A stretch of 64,000 nt of DNA from Cylicocyclus nassatus (taxonomy: Eukaryota > Nematoda > Chromadorea > Rhabditida > Strongylidae): NCBI GenBank assembly GCA_958299035.1, contig CATQJL010000316.1, positions 48,295,585 through 48,359,584 on the forward strand. Direction: 5' to 3'. This document shows, one piece after another, positions 24,401 through 32,594 of this stretch. The position numbers were made by a program, and so were the translations under genes. The number at the start of each line of letters is the position of its first letter. The stretch's first letter is position 1. The notes below the pieces were generated by a model, which made no database searches, was not told the DNA's origin, and was given only the letters and a program-made list of their open reading frames with translations.

Positions 24401-27400
24401 GTTTTTCAGCTCATAACTTCTTCAGAATTGCATAATTCATGTTGCGACTTCATAGAGCTTTCAAATTATATATAATATGTGGGGGATTCAATGTTTCTTG
24501 CGGCTTTAACTCGGGGTGGAGTACTCCTCTTCACTAATTCTCCACCCCGCCCATTTCAATGTATTGGCGGGAGGCCGCCAGTGGAGAATTAGTGAAGAGA
24601 GGTACTCCACCCCCGGGCATATGCCGTGGGAGGCGTGAATCCCCCACATATTATATATCATTTGAAAGCTCTTGATGAGGAGAATCCAATCTATGAAGTC
24701 GCAACATGAATTATGCAATTCTGAAGAAGTTATGAGCTGAAAAACTGTTTTTTACCTGCTTTTTTAAGAGCCTGGATCTCGGCGATGTTTCAATGGATCG
24801 GTACAGCTAAGACATATTCTGATAGGGCAAACCTCACCCTACAAAATGAAGTCGCAACATCACACACCTTCAAAGTCCGGATTTATAAGAGTTTAAATGT
24901 CAGTTGTCATCAAGCAACCTAAAATTGGGAAGATTTTTAACGTTTTTCAAAATTCTCGTTCTCGGCGGCCACTCCTCGAATCAAACTGATTCTTACACTA
25001 TCTGGTGGAACAACACTTACCCTTCAAAACCTATGAAGTCGCAACTGCGGAGGTCTTCAGCCAGCAGATTTGTAACAGTGGAATGATTTTTCACGATTTC
25101 TCATTATTTTATCATTCGAAATTCTGGTTCTCGGCGGTTACTGCCTGGATCGACCTACTACATAGATATATGCTTTTAATACTTTCTTTTACATTCCTTT
25201 TGCTTATTTTCCTTCTTTTGAGCTTTAGCAAAAACAAATTTTCAAACCCAAAAGTGAAGGCGTTCACCCTGTACCAGCTCAAAAGTGAAGGTAGGCGGAG
25301 AATCGGCTCCGACTATCGCACCCCTGCATTGGATAGAGGAAAGCAATTTCTACAAACTATGGTAAGCGCAAGCTTATAAATACTCTCAGTGAAAATTCAA
25401 ACGAAAATTCTGAAGCACAGGTTTTCTCCCTAACCCAGATCTCATACTTCTATAGAGGATATGAAACCCTCACATGCTTCAGTTTTTAGTATACACCCAC
25501 TTACATACTTACACGCACAGCTTGGATAGAAGTCGAGCTTGAACAACAAGAAAAACGAGTTAACTAAAAAGTGGCAAACTCCGCCCCATCTATTCCAGGC
25601 TCCTTCCACTTGCTTATATTTCAGCACCAGGCAAGTGAGAGTACAGCTGCAAATTTTATGCATTAGATTTCAAGGTATAACAGTTTTGATTTTAAAATGT
25701 CAGAAAACCTTCTTTCCAACCCAATAGATGAGTACAATACGAGTAGACCAGTGTTTGAGGACCAAAAGACTGTCCTCACTGCTTGTTATAATAACGGTAA
25801 ATTAGAAAAAGGCAGGTGTTCGCCACATGTCAAATATCGAAAGTGTGCAATTTGAAATCCTTCTTTAGTTTTAATGCAAGGGACTGTGAGAAATTAAGTC
25901 TGACACCGATTTCTGATACATTACGAATTAATTAGTTTCCCTAGCACATTTCAAGATTTGTTGAGTCTTGGGAAAATTTCAAGAAAGTCTTTCATTTCTT
26001 TGCAGAATTTTTCCTTCTCGTTAGCGTCTTCGTGTACAACGCTAGGAAAGTGCGCGGATTAGCAGAGGCTCATTGTTTAAAGGCAGTGTCTCACCAAAAT
26101 TTAGTTGCCGAGATTTTTGCATTTTGCAAGCCTGTCGGACCCTGTCTAGCACTGTATGGGCTTAAAATCGCACGAAGTTCCCAAAACCCCGTTTTCTGGA
26201 GGCCCCGCGGAAGCAACGTGGACGAGTTGTGCCTTCCAACTTCAGTCTCAGCCACAGTGGCAGCAACAGAGGGGAGGTGGATGCCAAGTGGAGAGACATG
26301 TTCAAACGCGTAATGGGGGAGACCGAAGGAGTCGTCCGCGCGTACCAACTCGCTCTACGCGTACCACCTTGAGCGAATTTTTCTAAGCGTGGAGGGCTTC
26401 AAATTGAGTGGGACTTGTTGCAGTGGCCTATTTAGAGGTCCCGATAATAGAATATGAAAATCCGCGCGACCTCAACCTTAAATTTCACAAAATTCAACGT
26501 ATGACATATACACAATGGAAAATAATACAGAAATTATCGAAAGACAAAATTTTTTGCAATAGCAATAAATTACATTTAGAAAAAGTTAACAACATTCCTC
26601 TCATATATGCAGTACCAAAATTACACAAAACACCTACCAAATGTAGATTCATAACTGGTGCTACACATAGCAGTATAAAACCACTAGCTATCGAATTGAA
26701 AATGATTTTCACATTCATTAAAAGTCATTTCAAAAACTACTTGCAAGCTATAAAAAATAGAAATCACAATTTTAACGGATACTGGGCTATAGATAACATT
26801 AACATCAGCGAAAATCTAACAAATATCAGCATGAAAAATATGAAGATTTTCTCTGCTGATTTTACAAATATGTTTACAAGCCTACCCCACGATATTATAA
26901 AATCCAATATAAAAGAACTTTTACAACTATGTTTCAACAATGCAAATAAAAAATACATTATAATCAATGGAAACAATAACATTTATCATAGCAGCGATAC
27001 GACACATTTGAGTACAAAATCCAGATCTTATACTTTAATAGATTTATTATATTTAGTAGACTATATTCTAGATAATAGTTTCTGTCGCTTCAGCATTTAT
27101 ACATTAAAACAAAAAGTTGGAGTTCCTCAAGGTGGTAACTTCAGCCCACTATTAGCAGATCTTACACTTTCTTGGTACGAATATAAGTATTCTATAAAAA
27201 ATATCACAAACAATTTCCAAATAATACCTTACAGATATATGGATGACCTTTTACTTATTCATAACATAGAAGAAAATACTATCCACAAGCTAGTCAAAAA
27301 AATTTACGAGCATAAACTTCAAATAGAAGCTACACACTTAAGTACTTATACCTGTAACTATCTCGACCTAAACATTGAAATAATAAACAATAAATTGATT

Positions 27401-30400
27401 ACAAAATTATATAATAAAACTGACTATTTTAATTTTAACGTTAAAAGATTCATACATTCTACATCTAGTATCTCGTTCAACATTAAAAAGGCAACCATAT
27501 ATACAGAAACTCTCAGAATAGCAAGAACATGTACATACTTAAACGATTTTCTACAAGAAATCTCACAACTCAGAGATATACTACTTAAAAACGAATATGA
27601 CATAAATATAATTTCATCATCAATTTTCAAATGCTTAAATAGAAATCCATTCATACTATATAAATGCAATATATTAAGTGATGAATTTAAGAAACTGAGT
27701 CAAAAAAATATATTATAAAATATAAACATAAATTGTATCAACCGATATGTATGAAACGAAGTATGAATGATATATTCAACACAAATGATAATACAATAAA
27801 AATAAACAAGTCAAGACAAGTCCATTCTTACTTTGCAACACAGAAGATCACACGACAGAAAAGAAGAATTGGACGACAATCAGAATATAAGTTGAGTTTT
27901 ACAATTTTTTCAAAATAATTTCTTTGGAAAATAAAAACTAGACCCTCTTTCCTTACTGAAGAGTCCCGGAGAGGGTCTAGATCTCAAAACTCCGTCTAAG
28001 GAAAGGGACGAAACGGAGTAACAAATTAAAAAACTATCTTTCTTATTATTTTGGTGAGATACTGCCTTTAACAGTTTCTTTTCCTATTCACTTCAACATA
28101 ATTTGCAAAACTTATAAATCTTCAAACTGAAAGCTTGACTGAGCACGCATCAATTTCAACGAGCTATCACATGTCAGATTGCTCCCATGAAACTTTCATT
28201 TTGAACTTCCTCTACCAATTAAAATTCGGTTGGTTTCGAAAGAGATAAATATTGAGATGGATTTGAAAAAATGTAGTAATTTACGAGGAATTTGCAAAAA
28301 GCATATTTTGATCATTACACCAGTGAGCGAATGAATATAGTACTTTAAACGAAGAATTTGTTATCTTCAACAGTTGAGAAAATTACGACGACCGCTTATT
28401 TGACAACCTTTTCAATGACAGCAGCTGGAAAGTTTTGTTATTTTGCTATGGCGATAACATACCACTTGTCCAGCGTTATTGTCATATATAGCCATCGTAG
28501 TAACAGTGTATCCCCATCGTTGCGCGGGTAAACCAAGTGTTGAACCCCATTCATACAGTACCAGTGGTTGTGCTTTTAGCTCATCCAAAGACCTGGAAAA
28601 TAAATCTTCAGTTGAGATACATATGGCCAAAGTAGGCAGGTAATTACATTCACCGATCTGCTCTAGCGTCACCGATTTCCAGTTTGTATGGAGATGGTCC
28701 TTCCAAAGGGAAGAGACTGCATGCGGTATTGCCATATTTGGCTAAGCAGATTGTGTACAACTATAACACAAAACTTCTAATCGTCAGAGTTCTTAACTTC
28801 AAAATTTGTGCAACATGCGGTCAATAAGACAAAGCGACTACAATAAGTACTTTTCAAAAGTAATCGCCCTGCTCATTTGGAGTTTAATTTAGTTGCTGAA
28901 AGGATACCTCTTTCATAGGACAACTGATTTCACCCTCGAATCGTACAGGGTGAATCCGGTGTACAGTTTGCCATACCGCATCGCCGATCGCCAAGAATGA
29001 GCAGTTTTGGCCATCCAGAAACCTCAGAATATCGTCTACCTAAAAAGCGAAGATAGTCAGATTCTCACTGCTAATGGCAGAAAACATGTGGAGCAAGAGG
29101 CAACTATAAGAAAATAGTAGTACAATGCCCGCTAAGTGATATTCCGGGGTTAAAGCCCTACAAAAGTTCCTTCTATAGGGCATTGCAAGCTTAGTCGACT
29201 CTCTGTTTGACAGGAAAAGGAGAAATGTTTGGTTCGTAAAAAGTTAAAAAAGTTCCTGTTGAAATTCGCAATTCTAAGAATTATTATAATTAGTGTGTTA
29301 TATGGGCGCATAAACTAGCCCCATTAGAATGAAAAAGACGAGAAAGAAGTGGGTCTTCATTACGTGAGCTCATCGATACATGTTACAATAGCAAATGAAG
29401 TTTTATTATCTGCATCTGAACCGCTATGAATATCTTTCGTATTTTTCCGAATTATCAGCTATTAAGCAGTCAGCTGCAACCCAGGAATTCTGCTGCATGG
29501 ATGGAAAATTTTCAACTAAATGGATACTAATCGAGACTTCATTGTGTAGTTTTCATCTAGCATGACAATCAGCCCACCTGAGAATACAAGGTTCTGACGA
29601 TTCTATCTTGAAATGCTGAGCAGGCATACAGCAATAATTTCTTCTATTACTTTTGTATGTATTTCTTTTTCTTCTTTCATTTTTTGCAAAAAGAATTGTG
29701 CTGTAGACCAGTGTCCTATTTTGGAAAAAAAGCGAGAAGAGTGAGCATGCAGTACTGCAGTATGACAGCAAAACCCATTTTTTAGGATGTGGATATTTCT
29801 TGCTAACTATCTGTGACAAAATTCATTTGCAGGTAGTGGGCTTAAGTTAAAAACAGTGTATATAATTCCTGCAAAACAAAGATGTTTTTGAAATCATCGA
29901 TATCCCGCCAAATGAAGCAATTAGCTGCCTATTGAATGCGAGAATGCAAGCCTTTTTTTGACAGCTGACGTAGAGATTTGATGAGGATTTGTAGAATCCT
30001 TTTCTGCAAAAGGGTTATCGAACACTGCTTTAGACATATCAGGTAAGAGTGATAAGTCAAGAGTTAAAGCCATCTCCACACTTCAATCAAAGGTTACCGT
30101 GGTATCGTTGCTGAGGCCTCGGACTACTAAGCTTTTTGCCCACATCCATTGATAACGCAGTCCATCGCTAGTGAAGATCTGTAACAAAAGGTTAAGATTG
30201 TGAACGTTTTTTTGCGTATAGAAAAAAATAGTTTTAATTTTAAAAAAATCACTCGTAAAACGTTGGGTGCAGCAAAATGTGCAAAGAAACGAGGCCTACA
30301 GTATTTTCAGATCAAAAATTACCTTTGGTGTGACATCCGCTCGCAACCAGGGTCGCTTCAAATGTGCGTAACGAGGAAGAAGCTCTACAGAATCGAGGTT

Positions 30401-31612
30401 TTCAATCTAAACATATCATGAGGTTCTAGTTCATTCACTCAAAAATCTATTGGTGAATACCATTTGCATAGGGGAAGCTTTGTGGACCCGATTTACCTCT
30501 TGATTAGAGTCACGAAAATTTCTGTTTTACTGAGTGTTCTCAAATAGGTGCTATACGATGAGATACTTAATTAATAGTCACCAAGATACTGAAACACGCG
30601 ACTAAATTACTCAAAACGAGAAAGGACTGGAAAGGATATGGGTGCTAAATTTCCTTGAGCTAGATGATATGAGCAAAAGCATGAAAACTGTAGTCACTCG
30701 CTAGCAATGTTGGGTTGTGCGATTGCTATCTGAATTTCTAGAAATATTCGAAAGAAAATGCGAAAAATCGCGAACCATTCATTCGTAGCCGATATTCAGG
30801 CCCAGTCCATGGTTAGATAGAACTGCAACTTCCCACAAGTATTTCTTCAATTTCTCATTTATGATTTCTAACAGTCTTTCATGCTTCGACTGCTCGGGAA
30901 CGCTCACATACTATACAATTTTCCCCAAGAATTGGTTCTATTTTGGAATTATTTATTCAAGTGCGCAAAAAACTTGCAGAATTATGTACCGAATTATTAT
31001 CGCTTTGGGCAGAATTTACATGCTTGAGCAAAGCCATAGAATAAATGTTTGAAACCTCTGTTTTGGGCTTATAAAACGGTAACAGCAATTCGTAGAGGTG
31101 GATAAGGAACGTATAATAAGTTTTCAAAGCTGATCGAGTTTCCAAGATATTTATTACAGCCCATTTATTATTTACCTAGGCTTAGAAAAACAAATAATCT
31201 CATCAGTTTGCAAAACCTGCGAATATAATGCGGAGTTGTACGATGAGGTTTAAGAGGTGCTTAAGCATTTTTAGATAAGACCATGATGTATTTTTATAAT
31301 CTCACTTTCACTCTTGTTTTGAACTCCCTTTGAGTGTACTGCTAGAACGCGGTTTCGTCTTTCGCGCTTAAATGTGCTTGCTTCGAAAGAAATACTGGGA
31401 AAAGCTATGATGTCATGGCTCTCAGAGGAAGCAGGGCTCAGAGAAAGCTGCAAATTGCATGGCTAGAAAATAAGACTCACTTGGTGAGCATCAAGGCAGG
31501 GATCATCGTCTAACATGGATCGCTTCTGCATGTCATGATACTCGGATTGTGCCACAGTATCCACATTGAGCAAATAACAGAACAAAAACAACAAAGAGAC
31601 AGAATAGGTCAT
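15474..31612 (-). CDS. Secreted, probably GPI-anchored protein with a divergent nucleotidyltransferase-like core; in-frame stop
   Basis: Ten phase-consistent minus-strand exons: 31612-31481, 30406-30323, 30178-30098, 29039-28934, 28741-28654, 28592-28463, 23107-22841, 22266-21948, 19735-19556 and 15745-15474 (553 codons including the stop). Residues 1-21 form a signal peptide (MTYSVSLLFLFCYLL..). Exons 3-7 resemble, in order, the class II CCA-adding/poly(A) polymerase head: a GDAVW where GGxVRD is usual, YKLEIGDARAD like the strand with the third acidic residue, LPAQRWGYTVTTMAIYD where the family has RRDFTxNALAY, then IDMTGKGYMD and ISAAVD. Key catalytic residues look altered. The C-terminus is a Ser/Thr/Glu-rich stalk ending in a hydrophobic tail (SLYMAFVVFVIITDV), as in GPI-anchored proteins. 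An in-frame TAA at 22078-22080 interrupts exon 8. Introns hold most of the transposons between 15.8 and 28.1 kb. The nucleotidyltransferase call is by-eye inference. Confidence 0.7.
15838..16525. mobile_element. Foldback MITE with CAGGGTGTCCCAAAAGT ends
   Basis: Ends CAGGGTGTCCCAAAAGTATG and the inverse of CAAGGTGTCCCAAAAGTATG, flanked by TA, with inverted arms of about 170-190 bp. These are typical mariner-family termini. No transposase inside. It lies in the last intron of the nucleotidyltransferase-like gene. A related, interrupted copy is at 62.5-63.1 kb. Confidence 0.88.
17125..17737. mobile_element. hAT-like element, 613 bp (CAGGGCTC ends)
   Basis: Starts CAGGGCTCAGCACGAGCTGG and ends with the inverse of CAGGGCTCGGCACAGCTGGC. 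It is flanked by a perfect 8-bp duplication GTCTGAAT (17117-17124 and 17738-17745). An internal run carries several GTGCCAGCT repeats (around 17,410-17,450). No transposase ORF; non-autonomous. Confidence 0.93.
18219..19230. mobile_element. TIR element rich in CTGCCGGCA palindromes
   Basis: GCCGGTAGTAATCTCCCC at the left end is inverted as GGGTAGATTACTACCGGC at the right end, with the adjacent CCTGG/CCAGG also inverted. The interior carries many GCCGGCA half-palindromes and two small hairpins (GAGCACGG..CCGTGCTC near 18,526 and CTCGACGTG..CACGTCGAG near 18,576). No coding region is recognised; target duplication unresolved. Confidence 0.65.
18971..19050 (+). other. tRNA-like remnant (A-box and B-box resemblance)
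   Basis: TGGTCGAATGGTTAACGTGC resembles a tRNA A box and, about 40 nt on, GGTTCGACCGC resembles a B box. The acceptor arms do not pair and the anticodon arm is poor, so this is not a functional tRNA. It may be a tRNA-derived SINE head or chance similarity, lying inside the TIR element. Confidence 0.3.
19821..20810 (+). pseudogene. Decayed mariner transposon
   Basis: Ends TTAGGTCGTTCCATAAGTT and its inverse, preceded by TA. Plus-strand fragments read like a mariner transposase in broken frames. Near 20,520-20,600 there is a tract resembling the conserved PxYSPxLAxSDYHLL signature at the third catalytic acidic residue. Frameshifts and a nested inverted repeat (20181-20304) abolish coding. Confidence 0.75.
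20181..20304. repeat. Nested inverted repeat inside the mariner remnant
   Basis: About 36-bp arms: GGGTAGGGGAACGAAGGCCG at the left and its near-perfect inverse at 20,270-20,304, separated by about 50 bp. It is probably a small MITE inserted into the transposase, or a local inverted duplication. Confidence 0.75.
20883..21887. mobile_element. Mariner-like foldback related to the 14.2-kb copy
   Basis: Ends TTAGGTCATTCCGAAAATAA and a near-inverse, TA on the left. Long divergent inverted arms contain the GGGCGCCACATGTGATGG block and a CATTCGATGCAG phrase, shared with the element at 14,212. It lies 72 bp from the decayed mariner. No transposase frame. Confidence 0.8.
23984..25158. mobile_element. 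Large foldback element with arms of about 580 bp
   Basis: Starting at GTAGGTCGATCCAGGCAGTA (23984), nearly the whole left half is repeated inverted, ending at 25158. The arms are nearly identical: open frames on opposite strands at 24056-24238 and 24904-25086 differ at one residue. The short centre (about 24,520-24,620) is itself an inverted repeat around GGGTGGAGTACTCC. Repeated GAAGTCGCAAC and TTCATAGGTTTT phrases occur inside each arm. No terminal duplication was resolved and no protein is recognised. Confidence 0.85.
26408..27718 (+). CDS. Penelope-like reverse transcriptase (no endonuclease seen)
   Basis: The frame is open for 436 codons; the first real ATG is at about 26,501 (MTYTQWKII), since 26408 is GTG and the N-terminus may be truncated. 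The order of RT motifs is clear: AVPKLHKTPTKCRFI, then FSADFTNMFTSLPHDII with the first catalytic Asp, GVPQGGNFSPLLADL as the primer-grip region motif, YRYMDDLLLIH with the YxDD catalytic pair, and CNYLDLNIEI further on. This PKLHK...YxDD arrangement is that of Penelope-like and telomerase-related RTs rather than LTR or LINE RTs. No GIY-YIG endonuclease follows the RT; only a 61-codon basic frame (27733-27918) precedes the ribozyme. Codon use is far more AT-rich than in neighbouring genes, suggesting foreign or recently mobile origin. Confidence 0.85.
   Translation: MGLVAVAYLEVPIIEYENPRDLNLKFHKIQRMTYTQWKIIQKLSKDKIFCNSNKLHLEKVNNIPLIYAVPKLHKTPTKCRFITGATHSSIKPLAIELKMIFTFIKSHFKNYLQAIKNRNHNFNGYWAIDNINISENLTNISMKNMKIFSADFTNMFTSLPHDIIKSNIKELLQLCFNNANKKYIIINGNNNIYHSSDTTHLSTKSRSYTLIDLLYLVDYILDNSFCRFSIYTLKQKVGVPQGGNFSPLLADLTLSWYEYKYSIKNITNNFQIIPYRYMDDLLLIHNIEENTIHKLVKKIYEHKLQIEATHLSTYTCNYLDLNIEIINNKLITKLYNKTDYFNFNVKRFIHSTSSISFNIKKATIYTETLRIARTCTYLNDFLQEISQLRDILLKNEYDINIISSSIFKCLNRNPFILYKCNILSDEFKKLSQKNIL
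27938..28019 (+). ncRNA. Hammerhead ribozyme elements in a crossing (pseudoknotted) order
   Basis: All invariant hammerhead parts are present on the plus strand: CTGAAGA (27956-27962) for CUGANGA, GAAA (28010-28013), and a UC cleavage dinucleotide (27995-27996). Helix I pairs 27948-27955 with 27997-28004, helix II 27963-27967 with 28005-28009, and helix III 27989-27994 with 28014-28019, all without mismatch; the closing pairs next to the core are canonical. The linear order is not that of type I, II or III hammerheads: the CUGANGA strand lies in the loop of an upstream 11-bp hairpin (27938-27948 with 27970-27980), while the UC and GAAA strands share the loop of helix III. Helices I and II would form loop-to-loop. 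Penelope-like elements are known to carry hammerheads, which fits the RT 220 bp upstream. Activity is not shown. Confidence 0.65.
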
Positions 31613-32053
31613 AACCCGCTTTCTATCAGCTCATTTCCAGCAGATTCTGTAAACGGGCGAGAATATTGGGAAGAAAAGGCAATTGTGTTAATGGGGGAAG
31701 ATGCGCAGATGAGGACGATGGGCGAGTGGTCAGCTAATGAAATACGATCGTTGCAGAAGGAGAACTGACCCTATGAAAAGTACACCGAGACGGCCCCGGT
31801 TTGTATATTATTGAAAGCTCCAGCGAAGGAAGGTGAGAGATATTTACAGTGATAAAAAACTGAGATAGAAGAAAAAGTCACGAGAACTTTTACCGGTAAT
31901 GTGGAAGCATCGACAAGCGAAGCAGTTCAATTTTAAACTATAGTAAAGAGTAACATTGGAGGCTGGAAAGGATTAGTGAAATGATGAGGGTGTAAACAGG
32001 TCTTTAATCCTGCACCAAAAAAATTGAGAGATCAAAAGAATTTGAAAATTATA

Positions 32054-32594
32054 TTAGGTTAGCACATAAGGTTTGCAAATTTTTCACTGTAACTTTTCTC
32101 TTTTCGAGTATGATGATGTCATTTTTAGGCGTAATGTAGATTTGGTAGTAGGCTACAAATTTACTCAAACGGTTTGATTTTTGGTAGCAAAATGAGAAAA
32201 TTTACGCATTTTTCGAAAGCTAGTCAAATTCGAAATTTCAAGGGTCGGAAAACCAAAAATAAAGCCGTTCTCCGTCTGAATCAAGCACATCAAGCAAAAC
32301 TGTATAGATCTTTAGAGATCTCTCTATCAATAATCTAATTGTAAGTACAGTTTCGGCTTGATGTGCTTGATTTAGACTGAGAACGGCTTTATTTTGGTTT
32401 TCCAACCCTTGAAATTTCAAATTTGACCAATTTTCGAAGAATGCGTAATTCTACACTTCGCTACCAATAATCAAACTGTTTGAGCGCATTTGTAGCCTAC
32501 TACTTAATCTATGATACATTATGCCCAAAAATGAATGCCTCGCATTCAAAGAGAGGAAAGTTATGAAATATGCAAAACTTATGTGCAAACCTAA
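32054..32594. mobile_element. Mariner-like foldback MITE
   Basis: Ends TTAGGTTAGCACATAAGGTT and the near-inverse, flanked by TA. Diverged inverted arms of about 200+ bp meet near 32,310. The central CTTGATGTGCTTGATT block is found on both arms. Non-coding; it lies just upstream of the nucleotidyltransferase-like gene. Confidence 0.85.

Larger units (their letters stand above)
26081..28067. mobile_element. TTAA-flanked TIR element carrying reverse transcriptase and ribozyme
   Basis: AGGCAGTGTCTCACCAAAAT at 26081-26100 is inverted at 28048-28067 with one mismatch, and TTAA lies immediately outside at both ends (26077-26080 and 28068-28071), as for piggyBac/Kolobok-type insertions. The left 350 bp is GC-richer host-like or MITE sequence. 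From about 26,440 to 28,020 the composition becomes strongly AT-rich and contains the reverse transcriptase ORF and hammerhead-like RNA. Either the RT unit inserted next to the right TIR of an older MITE, or the TIRs belong to the composite. The unit sits in an intron of the nucleotidyltransferase-like gene, on the opposite strand. Confidence 0.65.

Noticed and set aside
24056..25379. Matching frames on opposite strands at 24 and 25 kb
   Set aside because: They are the two arms of the foldback read in opposite directions, not paralogous genes.
26081..28067. Classification of the RT unit as an LTR or LINE element
   Set aside because: No LTR direct repeats, no gag or integrase, no APE/RLE endonuclease; the PKLHK and YMDD context fits Penelope-like RTs better.
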